A stretch of DNA of 35,499 nt from Thermoleophilia bacterium (GTDB lineage: Bacteria > Actinomycetota > Thermoleophilia > Gaiellales > Gaiellaceae), in assembly GCA_026785685.1 (NCBI GenBank), contig JAJAZN010000150.1:1-35499 (forward strand), given 5' to 3'. Below the pieces are notes generated by a model. The model did not search any database and was not told the origin of the DNA. It saw only the letters and a program-made list of their open reading frames with translations. The translations under genes and the position numbers were made by a program. Of the stretch, positions 18,299 to 26,757 are shown one piece after another (positions within the stretch are counted from its first letter, which is position 1; each line of letters opens with the position of its first letter).

Positions 18299-19291
18299 AT
18301 GAGCCACGTGGCGGTGTTGCCAGGCGATGGAATCGGGCCGGAGGTCACGGCGCAGGCTGTGCGCGTGCTCGACGCCTTCGGGATCGGCTACTCCGAGCAC
18401 GCATTCGGCGGCAACGCGATCCTGGCGCAGGGAACGCCACTCCCCGATGAGACGCTCGCGGCCTGCCGCGCGGCCGATGCAGTTCTCCTCGCCGCCGTCG
18501 GCCTCCCCGAGCTCGAGGGAAAGCCGGTGCGCCCGGAGCAGGGCCTCCTCGGGCTGCGCAAGGAGCTCGGCGTGTACGCGAACCTCCGTCCCGCACGCGC
18601 TCCCGGGATCGACATCATGATCGTCCGGGAGCTCGTCGGTGGTCTCTACTTCGGCGAAAAGGGGATCCGCGAGGACGGAACCTGGTTCGACACCTGCGAG
18701 TACTCTCGCCCCGAGGTAGAGCGCATTGCGCGCCGCGGATTCGAGATCGCAGAGGCGCGCGGGGGGCGTCTAACCTCGGTCGACAAGGTCAATGTCATGC
18801 ACACCTCGCGCCTGTGGCGCGATGTCGTGACACAGATGGGAGCGAGCTTTTATCCCGCCGTCGCGCTCGATCACGCGCTCGTCGACTCGTTCGCAATGAC
18901 GATCGTTCAGGCGCCGGAGACGATCGACACGGTCGTGACCGAGAACACGTTTGGCGACATCCTCTCCGACATCGCTGCGGCGGTGACGGGCGGCCTCGGT
19001 CTCGCAGCGTCTGCGTCGCTCGGTGACGACGGGCCGGGACTCTTCGAGCCGGTTCACGGATCCGCGCCGCAGATCGCCGTGCTCGGGATCGCGAACCCGG
19101 CTGCAATGCTGCGGTCGGTGGCGCTGCTCCTCGACCACGGCCTCGGGCGCCCCGCCGAGGCAGCAGCACTCGAGAGCGCCGTCGATACCGCTCTCCAGAG
19201 CGCCTCGACGCCCGACCTCGGTGGAACGAGCACGACGAGCGATGTCGGAGACGCGGTGTTGCGCGCGCTCGATTCTGCCCGTACCCTGTGA
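18299..19291 (+). CDS. leuB: 3-isopropylmalate dehydrogenase
   Basis: MSHVAVLPGDGIGPEVTAQAVRVLDAFG, KVNVMHTSRLWRDVV, ENTFGDILSDIAAAVTGGLGLAASAS, EPVHGSAPQIA. Confidence 0.95.
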   Translation: MSHVAVLPGDGIGPEVTAQAVRVLDAFGIGYSEHAFGGNAILAQGTPLPDETLAACRAADAVLLAAVGLPELEGKPVRPEQGLLGLRKELGVYANLRPARAPGIDIMIVRELVGGLYFGEKGIREDGTWFDTCEYSRPEVERIARRGFEIAEARGGRLTSVDKVNVMHTSRLWRDVVTQMGASFYPAVALDHALVDSFAMTIVQAPETIDTVVTENTFGDILSDIAAAVTGGLGLAASASLGDDGPGLFEPVHGSAPQIAVLGIANPAAMLRSVALLLDHGLGRPAEAAALESAVDTALQSASTPDLGGTSTTSDVGDAVLRALDSARTL

Positions 19292-19296
19292 GGACG

Positions 19297-19359
19297 ATGC
19301 GTCGCGCGCCCTCCACTCGCTCTCTTCGCGCGCCATTCGGCTTCGCCTTTACGGGCTAG
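19297..19359 (+). promoter_or_regulatory. Candidate pheA leader peptide / attenuator
   Basis: MRRAPSTRSLRAPFGFAFTG*, three Phe codons in five positions just before stop, AGGA upstream, 82 bp before pheA ATG. Confidence 0.5.
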
Positions 19360-19441
19360 CCGGCGCCTTCGAGCCTGCCTCGCGCCGTCTAGCTCCCCTC
19401 TCCCGGCGAACCGATCCAAAGCGAAAGGCGCTCCCACCACC

Positions 19442-20302
19442 ATGGCTTCCATCGAACTGACCGTCGCCTATCCCGGCCGCGAAGGCGCCCACTCGGCAGC
19501 CGCGTGCGACCGGCTCTTCCCCGCCGCACGTCTCGTTCCACTGCCGACGTTCTCGGAGGTGATCGAGGCCGTTGCGGCGGGACGTGTCCCCTACGGCGTT
19601 CTACCGATCGAGAGCTCGCTCGTCGGCCCGGTCGCCGAGACCCACGATCTGCTCTACGAGTCACCACTCTCGATCGTGGCGGAGGCGATCATCCCGGTCA
19701 ACCACTGCCTCGTCGGGCCAGGCATCGTCGAGCTCGCGGATATTCGCGAGATCCACAGTCACCCGGTTGCACTCGACCAGTGTCGAAGGCTCCTCGCGTC
19801 TCTGCCGAATGCGATCGCGGTCGCAGCGCCAACGACGGGGGACGCCGCCTCGATTGTCGCCAAGATGGCCGATCCGTCCGTCGTCGCGATCGCGAGCGAC
19901 CGTGCTGCACGCATCAACGGGTTGACGATCATCAACGGGAACGTCGGCGACCATCCGGAGGCGTACACACGGTTCGTCTCGGTTGCCCCGTACACGCGGC
20001 TCGATCGCCGCGACGGGCAGTGGCGTACGGCGTTCTCCTTCACGACCGATCACCGTCCGGGAGCGCTCTTCCACGCTCTCGAGCCGTTGTCTCGCAACGG
20101 CATCGATCTCAACCTGCTGGTCTCACGACCGATCCCGTCGCGGCCCTTCAGCTACCGCTTCGATGCCGTGCTCGGCGGCCATCCGCTCGACCCCGACATC
20201 TCGCTGACGCTGAGGGAGATGCGCGATCTGACCGCGCAGCTTCGCGTCTTTGGCTCGTATCGCGCCGACCACGAGGGTGGCGCGGCAGCCCGAACGGTCT
20301 GA
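19442..20302 (+). CDS. pheA: Prephenate dehydratase with ACT domain
   Basis: VAYPGREGAHSAAACDRLFP, GVLPIESSLVGPVAETHDLL, TRFVSVAP, ACT region FSFTTDHRPGALFHALEPLSRNGIDLNLLVSRPIPSRPFSYRF. Confidence 0.94.
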   Translation: MASIELTVAYPGREGAHSAAACDRLFPAARLVPLPTFSEVIEAVAAGRVPYGVLPIESSLVGPVAETHDLLYESPLSIVAEAIIPVNHCLVGPGIVELADIREIHSHPVALDQCRRLLASLPNAIAVAAPTTGDAASIVAKMADPSVVAIASDRAARINGLTIINGNVGDHPEAYTRFVSVAPYTRLDRRDGQWRTAFSFTTDHRPGALFHALEPLSRNGIDLNLLVSRPIPSRPFSYRFDAVLGGHPLDPDISLTLREMRDLTAQLRVFGSYRADHEGGAAARTV

Positions 20303-20308
20303 GGCTCG

Positions 20309-20328
20309 ACGCAGCTACGCGGCTGCGT
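20309..20328. terminator. Terminator-like hairpin between convergent pheA and HNH gene
   Basis: ACGCAGC-tacgcg-GCTGCGT, 7-bp perfect stem overlapping the HNH stop codon. Confidence 0.4.
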
Positions 20329-20839
20329 GCTCGAACTGCTCGAGCGAGGGCAGATACTGGCGCCAGCTCTCCGGCACCCTCTGCGCCGCGAGGCGGATGA
20401 AGAGAACGGGGGCGGGCGCCCGCGGCTGCCGCGGGAGCGTCATCGAGATCTCCTCGAGCAAGCAGTCGCCCTTGCGGAGATTGCACGGCGCGCACGCCGT
20501 GACGACGTTCTCCCATACAGAGTCTCCGCCCTTCGAGCGCGGGATCACGTGGTCGAGCGTCAACCGGCCCGCCGCAGTGCCGCAGTAGACGCACTTCCAG
20601 CCGTCCCGCGCAAAGAGCGCGCGGCGGGAGATGCGCCGCTTGACGGCACGAGGAACCCGCACGTACTGGAGGAGCCGAATCACATGGGGGCGGGCGAAAG
20701 AGTGCTCGGCGGATCGCAACGGTTGCGCGTGCTCCTCGACGACCTCGGCCTTGCCCTTCCACACGAGGACGTGCGCACGCCGATCGGAGCACACGTTCAG
20801 TGGCTCGTAGCTCGCGTTCAGGACGAGGACCTGATGCAC
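20315..20839 (-). CDS. HNH endonuclease family protein
   Basis: VHQVLVLNASYEPLNVCS...; CVYCGTAAGRLTLDHVIPRSKGGDSVWENVVTACAPCNLRKGD. Confidence 0.92.
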   Translation of the reverse strand: MHQVLVLNASYEPLNVCSDRRAHVLVWKGKAEVVEEHAQPLRSAEHSFARPHVIRLLQYVRVPRAVKRRISRRALFARDGWKCVYCGTAAGRLTLDHVIPRSKGGDSVWENVVTACAPCNLRKGDCLLEEISMTLPRQPRAPAPVLFIRLAAQRVPESWRQYLPSLEQFEHAAA

Positions 20840-20904
20840 TAATCCCGAGCGTACCAGTGGCGCATGAGGCCAACGCCCGAAACGGGAGGACAAAGGATCG
20901 TGGC

Positions 20905-21798
20905 TTACGGGAGCGGCGGAAACGGTCCTGCGCGATACACCTGGCCCTCGAGCTCCACGCCGAGAACCCCTTCGAGCCAGACCGCCACACCGATCAACGC
21001 GTCGAGGTCGACCCCGGTTTCGATCCCCTCTCTCTGGAGGAGGTAGACCAGATCCTCGGTGGCGATGTTGCCCGTCGCCCTGGGAGCGAACGGACAGCCG
21101 CCGATTCCGCCGAGTGATGCGTCGAGGAGGGTTGCGCCGGCCGAAAGGGCTGCCAGGGCGTTCGCATATCCCGTGTTGCGCGTGTTGTGCAGGTGCACAC
21201 CGACAGGAATCCCGAGGATCGCGACCTCCGCGACGAGAGCTCTGACCTGACGCGGAACGGCGACCCCGATCGTGTCGGCGAGGAGAACCTCGTCTGGCCC
21301 AGCATCGACAACCCGGGCAGCGATGTCCGTGACCCGTCCGGGATCGACCTTCCCCTCGAACGGGCACCCGAAGGCGGTGCTCAGCGTGACGGTCGACGAG
21401 ATGCCGTCCTCCCGCGCCCGCCCGATGATGGACTGCACAGCCACGAGCGACTCCTCGACGCTCGCTCCCTGGTTTCGTCGATTGAAACTCTCGCTCACGG
21501 CAAAGGAAAAGTGCACCTCCCGGAGCCCCGAAGCGACGAGTCGGTCGTACCCCCGCTCGTTCAGTACGAGGCCGGCGACGGTCACTCCGACACGAGACGT
21601 GATCCTCGCCACCACCTCCTCTGCACCCGCCATCTGCGGAACGCGCGACGTGCTGACGAAGCTGACCGCCTCGATGCGGGAAAGGCCGGTCGCAGCAAGC
21701 CTGTCCACGAGCTCTGCGCGGACCGCAGGTTCGACGCTCTCCGCCCGGTTCTGCAGACCGTCCCGCGGAGCAACATCGCAGAGGGTGATCGCGCTCAT
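20905..21798 (-). CDS. Hydroxymethylglutaryl-CoA lyase-like (HMGL family)
   Basis: ITLCDVAPRDGLQN, RIEAVSFVSTSRVPQMAGAEEV, HLHNTRNTGYANALAAL, GGIGGCPFAPRATGNIATEDLVYLL. Confidence 0.9.
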   Translation of the reverse strand: MSAITLCDVAPRDGLQNRAESVEPAVRAELVDRLAATGLSRIEAVSFVSTSRVPQMAGAEEVVARITSRVGVTVAGLVLNERGYDRLVASGLREVHFSFAVSESFNRRNQGASVEESLVAVQSIIGRAREDGISSTVTLSTAFGCPFEGKVDPGRVTDIAARVVDAGPDEVLLADTIGVAVPRQVRALVAEVAILGIPVGVHLHNTRNTGYANALAALSAGATLLDASLGGIGGCPFAPRATGNIATEDLVYLLQREGIETGVDLDALIGVAVWLEGVLGVELEGQVYRAGPFPPLP

Positions 21799-21805
21799 CG
21801 CGGGA

Positions 21806-22276
21806 TCAACGCGCCATTGCGCGCTCGACCGCGGTCAGCTCCTCCGGCGACAATGCCACCGATGGGGTGCCTCTCTCGACGTCCTTCACGTAGATGCGCG
21901 CATAGTCGCGGCCCTGAATGGCCGTGACCACGGTCCCGGTGCGCGTCGCGTCGAGGAAGGCGAACGAGGCCGACTGCTTCCCACCCGTGTCCTCGTACGC
22001 GTCATAGCGCACGACCGCCGTGTTCGTGATTGCACCATCAATTCGCCGATCGACACGCGAGAGCCCAACAGCGACCTCGTCCACTGCACGGTTGAGATCG
22101 TCGATCCTCCCTTGCAGCGATACCGCGAAGTCGACCATGTCGTGCGACGCGCCACCGAGAACGGCCTTCTGGCCACCCTGGAGCTTCCGGAGGCGCCGCG
22201 TGAGCGCCAGGGTCATCAGGAGCGCGAGAGCGGCCACAAGGCATGCCGCGATCGCGACGGCGAGCGCGGCGTCCAT
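21806..22276 (-). CDS. DUF4446-like protein with one N-terminal TM helix
   Basis: MDAALAVAIAACLVAALALLMTLAL...VVRYDAYEDTGGKQSASFAFLDATRTGTVVTAIQGRDYARIYVKDVERG. Confidence 0.8.
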   Translation of the reverse strand: MDAALAVAIAACLVAALALLMTLALTRRLRKLQGGQKAVLGGASHDMVDFAVSLQGRIDDLNRAVDEVAVGLSRVDRRIDGAITNTAVVRYDAYEDTGGKQSASFAFLDATRTGTVVTAIQGRDYARIYVKDVERGTPSVALSPEELTAVERAMAR

Positions 22277-22277
22277 C

Positions 22278-22480
22278 AGTGGTCTCCCCGGGAAGTCCTG
22301 CCACGCTTCGCGTGGCTGCAAACACATCGCAGGGCTTCGTCCTCGGTCGCACCCGTACAGAGGGAGCTGCGTTGGTGCCAGGTTTTAGCCTGGCTCCAAC
22401 ACCGTCTCCCTGCTTCCTGCGTCCTCGCCCTGCTCGGTTTTCGCCGGCGCACCACGACAGGACTTCCCGGCAAGACCACT
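22278..22480. repeat. ~203-bp nested palindromic element (structured RNA or MITE-like)
   Basis: 23-bp terminal inverted repeats, 21/23 match (AGTGGTCTCCCCGGGAAGTCCTG / CAGGACTTCCCGGCAAGACCACT), with nested stems GCAGGGC/GCCCTGC, GGGAG/CTCCC, GTTGG.GCCAGG/CCTGGC.CCAAC and side hairpin GCCACGC-TTC-GCGTGGC. Confidence 0.7.
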
Positions 22481-23657
22481 ACTCGAGCGAGAAGATGACG
22501 GGGTACTCGGCGCTGTTGTTCCCCGTGTTGGTCTCGCCCTGGACGGGTTTCACGCTCACCTGTACCGACGACTTCTCGCCAAACGGTGGGTCGGGGAAGT
22601 CCTTGAAGATGACGGTCTTCGTCTCGCCGATGTCGAGCAGATCGATCGTCTGCTTCTTCACGATCGGAGCCGTACCCTTCGGGATCGTCAGCGTCACCTC
22701 GATGCTGACCTCCTGGTTCTCGCCGGTGTTCTTGACGAACACCTCGAAAGCGAGATCGGTGGAAGCCTTGATGGTGGTCTCGGTGTCTGGTGCGAGCTGG
22801 ATATCGCCCGGCTGCACCAGCACCTTCTCGAGGCCGGTGCCATGGACGCCTGACGGTGTCCCGCCGGTGGATGCCCCGTGGACGCGCAACCAGATCGATG
22901 TCATGGATCGGGCCGAGTACAGCTCAACTGTCTCGACGAACACCGACGGCGGTGCCTTGATGTCACCAAAGCCCTCGTCCTCGAGCGTTGCCTGGGCGGG
23001 AACCTGGAACAGGATCCGCCAGACGACGTCGCTTGCGTCGAGCTGACGCGCCTGGGCTGCGAGCTTCTCGCCGGCAGCCGTCGCATTGTCCGAGTCGTCT
23101 CCCTTCGTCGCAACGAAGGTGTCGAGGAGTCCCTGCATCCCGCTGACGCGCAACTGCAGCGCCTCAGCCGCGTGATCGCCGGCCGGGCGAAGCGGGCCCG
23201 GAACGTCGAGCGCCTGCGCACTTTCGAGACCCTGCTGCTGCCGGTCTATGAGACCGCCGAGCTTCGTCTCGAGCTCCGCCTGCTTGAGCCCAGGTGTCGT
23301 CAAGACCTTGGCAAGATCGCTCCCGATCTTGGCAGAGCTCGTGCCGATCGTTCCGAGCTCTGTCATCGCGTCGTCGTAGCTCGTGCGCTTCTTGTCACTC
23401 GAGCAGCCCTGCCCCCAGACGATGAGCAGCACGACGATGAGAATCGCGAAGGCAACAAACCCGACGAGCCTCAGGATCGGTGCGAGCCCGTGTGGGGCGT
23501 GAAGCGACGGGCGTCGAGGCCCACCGCCGCCACGCCCGCCGCTCGAAGGCTCCGCCCCCGCGTCGCCACGTGCACCGCTGGAGGCGGTGCCGGATTCACG
23601 GGTTGCGTCGTCTTCGAAGAAGTCGAAGTCGAGAATGTCGTCGTCACGCGAGCTCAC
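22479..23657 (-). CDS. Membrane-anchored protein of unknown function with acidic N-terminus and C-terminal CARDB/Ig-like beta domain
   Basis: VSSRDDDILDFDFFEDD... low-complexity Gly/Pro/Arg; TM ILRLVGFVAFAILIVVLLIVWGQGC; C-terminal LAFEVFVKNTGENQEVSIEVTLTIPKG...GETNTGNNSAEYPVIFSLE. Confidence 0.75.
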   Translation of the reverse strand: MSSRDDDILDFDFFEDDATRESGTASSGARGDAGAEPSSGGRGGGGPRRPSLHAPHGLAPILRLVGFVAFAILIVVLLIVWGQGCSSDKKRTSYDDAMTELGTIGTSSAKIGSDLAKVLTTPGLKQAELETKLGGLIDRQQQGLESAQALDVPGPLRPAGDHAAEALQLRVSGMQGLLDTFVATKGDDSDNATAAGEKLAAQARQLDASDVVWRILFQVPAQATLEDEGFGDIKAPPSVFVETVELYSARSMTSIWLRVHGASTGGTPSGVHGTGLEKVLVQPGDIQLAPDTETTIKASTDLAFEVFVKNTGENQEVSIEVTLTIPKGTAPIVKKQTIDLLDIGETKTVIFKDFPDPPFGEKSSVQVSVKPVQGETNTGNNSAEYPVIFSLE

Positions 23658-23740
23658 AGGGATGCTCCCTGCAGGGGACGAGCGGAGTCTACGCCATGAT
23701 AAGGCGTGGAAGGGAGGTCTTCTGCCATGGCGAAGAGTCG

Positions 23741-25393
23741 GTGGACGTGTCGAGCACAGCGTATGCCCTTCCAACACCCGAGCTCGTGCTCGACCGCTAC
23801 CGGCCTCTCCGGCCGATCGGCCGTGGCGGTTCGGGTTCCGTCTGGCTCGCACGCGACGAGCGAACCGGTCTCGAGGTCGCGCTCAAGATCGTTCCCCGTG
23901 AAGGGAAGCGCGCATCACGCGCTGCACGGGAAATGGAAGCAGCGTCGCGCCTCCGGCACGAGCGCTGTGTTCGCGCCTACGACTTCGGTGGCGACAACGG
24001 CCACGTCTACATCGCCTACGAGTACGTTCAGGGGCAAACGATGCGCGAGGCGCTCCGCGCCGGCAAGCTGAGCGACCGGGACGCAATCGAAGCCGCAGCC
24101 CAGATCCTCGACGCCCTTGCGCACGCGCATCGCATCGGCATCGTTCACCGGGACGTCAAGCCGTCGAACGTGCTCGTCGAGGAGGGGCCTGGGCTTTCGA
24201 TCAAGCTTCTCGACTTCGGTCTCGCGCAGTTCGACGAGGCAGACACGCTCACTGCGGTTGGCGATGTTCCCGGCACGCTCGCTTACATCGCCCCGGAGCG
24301 ACTCACGGGAGCGGAAGCGACGACGGCGAGCGACGTTTGGGCCGTCGGCGTCCTGCTCTGGGAATCGCTGGCCGGAGAGCACCCGTTCTGGGGTGTTCCG
24401 TTGCCGCAGGTCGCGGCGGCAATCGAGTCGGGCGCGCCACCGCTCACAGGTGTCCGCTCCGACCTGCCGCCGGCCGTGGTCGACGCCGTCTCCTCGGCCC
24501 TTGCAGTTGAACCGACGAAGCGCCCGTCCGCCGAGCGGCTTGCACGAGATCTCCGCTCAGCCGTCACGTCGCCCCGCCGGGATCGCACGAGCCCTGCGCG
24601 CGCGCGTAGGGCAGCAGCGGCACCGAGGGTCAGGGCCGCCCCGCTCCCTCTGGAGCAGCGCCTCGTTCCCGCGGGCCTTGCCGCGGTAGCCGTCGTTGTC
24701 GGAGCGACGCTGCTTCCGTTCTGGACGCCCGGTCTGACGGTTCTCCTCACCGTTGCAGCTGTGCTCGCAACGTTGCGTTCCCCCCGACTCGGGCTGGCAG
24801 TTGCGTTGTTCGTACCCGTGTTCCCGCTCGGCAACGTTGCCCTAGCAGCGGCCGTCGCGTACGCGACACTCGCGGCCCTCTGGCTCGCGGTCTGGTGGCG
24901 TGACGCGCGGGCCGGGCTTCTCTTCATGGCGGGTCCCGTGTTGGCGATGATCGGGGCGATAGCCCTCCTCCCACTCGCCGTTCAACCCGCGCGGGGCGGG
25001 GCGCGCCGGGCGCTGCAAGCGCTTGCAGGCGTTTTTGCAGCCGTCGCTGTCGCAGGCCTGCGAGGAGGAGCGCTCCCGCTCACGGGAGACCCGATCTCGA
25101 ATCTCGGCATCGACGGCTCGAGGAGCCTCTTGGCAGTTGTCGGACCTGTGGTCGCCCTGCTCCAGGCGAATCCCTGGTTTGCTGCGCTCGCAGCGGTTCT
25201 TGCCGCGTCGGCAGCCCTCCTGCCCGACGCGCGGAAGCGAGGCTTCCGCGGCATCGCAATCCTCGGGGTCTGCCAGATCGGCTTGATTCTGTTCCTCGCT
25301 CCCACGCTCCCGGCACTTCAGATCGTGCTCGGTACTTTCGCCCTCTGCGCCATCCTCGCGGCCCGTTCGTTCCACGCCGGTCGCTACCCTTAG
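23741..25393 (+). CDS. Serine/threonine protein kinase with C-terminal multi-TM domain (start uncertain: ATG 23696, GTG 23741 or GTG 23747)
   Basis: IGRGGSGSVWLA, VALKIV, HRDVKPSNVLVE, DFGLAQFDEA, APERLTG; then roughly 8 hydrophobic segments to the C-terminus. Confidence 0.85.
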   Translation: MDVSSTAYALPTPELVLDRYRPLRPIGRGGSGSVWLARDERTGLEVALKIVPREGKRASRAAREMEAASRLRHERCVRAYDFGGDNGHVYIAYEYVQGQTMREALRAGKLSDRDAIEAAAQILDALAHAHRIGIVHRDVKPSNVLVEEGPGLSIKLLDFGLAQFDEADTLTAVGDVPGTLAYIAPERLTGAEATTASDVWAVGVLLWESLAGEHPFWGVPLPQVAAAIESGAPPLTGVRSDLPPAVVDAVSSALAVEPTKRPSAERLARDLRSAVTSPRRDRTSPARARRAAAAPRVRAAPLPLEQRLVPAGLAAVAVVVGATLLPFWTPGLTVLLTVAAVLATLRSPRLGLAVALFVPVFPLGNVALAAAVAYATLAALWLAVWWRDARAGLLFMAGPVLAMIGAIALLPLAVQPARGGARRALQALAGVFAAVAVAGLRGGALPLTGDPISNLGIDGSRSLLAVVGPVVALLQANPWFAALAAVLAASAALLPDARKRGFRGIAILGVCQIGLILFLAPTLPALQIVLGTFALCAILAARSFHAGRYP

Positions 25394-25415
25394 TCGCGAG
25401 GCGGCAACTCCGGCA

Positions 25416-26264
25416 ATGAGTGTTCTGCGCACCATCGAGAGCAAGATCGAGGGCCTCTTCGAGGGTGTCTTTGGGCGCGCTTTTCGAACCCACGTCCAGC
25501 CCGTCGAGCTCGCCCGTAAGCTCGCGAAGGAGATGGACGAGCATCGCTCCGTCTCCGTTTCACGGGTCTACGTCCCGAACGAGTACACCATTTACCTCTC
25601 GAGTGCCGATCGGCAGCAGTTCCTCTCGTACGAGGGCTCACTCATCGGGGAACTCCAGGAGTACCTGACGGAGCACGCGCGACGCGAAGCCTATGCCCTG
25701 CTGACGCCCCCCCGAGTGAAGTTCGCCGCCGACGACGATCTCGCGATCGGCGAGTTCGGGATCGCGACCCGCGTCGCGCAACCCGAGGACGGGTTGCCCT
25801 CCCTCCCGACGTCCGCGCCGCCGGTGCAGCCCTCCGTCCAGAGCGTTTCGATCCCCGTCCCGGCCGCGCCGGCATCGCTACCCGTCGAGGCTCCGGCTGC
25901 CGTAACAACGACCATGATCTACCGCCAGGCCGAGCCGGAGACCGCACCGCCTACTGAACCCGTCGCTCCCGAGCCGCCTCGCGAGGTCGTGACGCTGACG
26001 CTCGACAGCCGCGCGCACCCCGTCATGCCAACCGGTGCGGTGATCGGACGATCCCGGGAATGCGACCTCCGTGTTGCCGATGGAAACGCCTCACGGCGTC
26101 ACGCCGAGGTAACTCAGGACGGAGCGTCGTGGGTCGTCGCCGATCTCGGGTCGACGAACGGGACGGAGCTGAACGGTCGCCGGATCACACGGGAGGCGTT
26201 GACCGACGGCGACCGAATCACGATCGGTGCGACCGACATCGTCTTCGGCCGCACGCGTCGCTAG
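25416..26264 (+). CDS. fhaA: FhaA-like protein: DUF3662 N-terminal domain plus C-terminal FHA domain
   Basis: MSVLRTIESKIEGLFEGVFGRAFRTHVQPVELARKLAKEMDEH; VIGRSRECDLRVADGNASRRHAEV...DLGSTNGTELNGRRI. Confidence 0.92.
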   Translation: MSVLRTIESKIEGLFEGVFGRAFRTHVQPVELARKLAKEMDEHRSVSVSRVYVPNEYTIYLSSADRQQFLSYEGSLIGELQEYLTEHARREAYALLTPPRVKFAADDDLAIGEFGIATRVAQPEDGLPSLPTSAPPVQPSVQSVSIPVPAAPASLPVEAPAAVTTTMIYRQAEPETAPPTEPVAPEPPREVVTLTLDSRAHPVMPTGAVIGRSRECDLRVADGNASRRHAEVTQDGASWVVADLGSTNGTELNGRRITREALTDGDRITIGATDIVFGRTRR

Positions 26265-26265
26265 C

Positions 26266-26757
26266 GTGTTCGGTAATCTCGACACCGAGCAGACCCTGCT
26301 CGTCCTGAAGATCGCGTTTCTCGTTCTCCTCTACCTGTTTATCTGGGCCGTCGTGCGGTCGGTGACGAGGGATCTTCGCTCGGCTCCGCAGGAGTCGATC
26401 GTGTTGAGCGCCAAGGAAGCGAACGAGCTCCGGGCGCGCTACGAGCCGGTGGTGCCGACGCCGGCTGCACGCCTGCTCGTGCTCGAGAGCCCGACGCTCT
26501 CACCGGGAAGCACGGTCGAGATCCGCGAGCCGACGAGGCTCGGTCGGGGTGGAGAGAACGCGATTCGCCTCGACGGCGACGACTTCGCCTCGACGCGGCA
26601 TGCGATGCTCGAGCCGCGGTTCGACGGTCTGTGGGTCGAAGACGTCGGATCGACGAACGGAACATTCGTCAACGGCGCTCGCGTGACAACCGCCCGACTC
26701 CTCGTCGCCGGGGACATCATTCGCATCGGCAAGACCGATCTGCAGGTGGAGGCGTGA
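26266..26757 (+). CDS. fhaB: FhaB/FipA-like TM plus FHA protein
   Basis: TLLVLKIAFLVLLYLFIWAVVRSVTRDL; LGRGGENAIRLDGDDFASTRHAMLEP...DVGSTNGTFVNGARV. Confidence 0.9.
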   Translation: MFGNLDTEQTLLVLKIAFLVLLYLFIWAVVRSVTRDLRSAPQESIVLSAKEANELRARYEPVVPTPAARLLVLESPTLSPGSTVEIREPTRLGRGGENAIRLDGDDFASTRHAMLEPRFDGLWVEDVGSTNGTFVNGARVTTARLLVAGDIIRIGKTDLQVEA

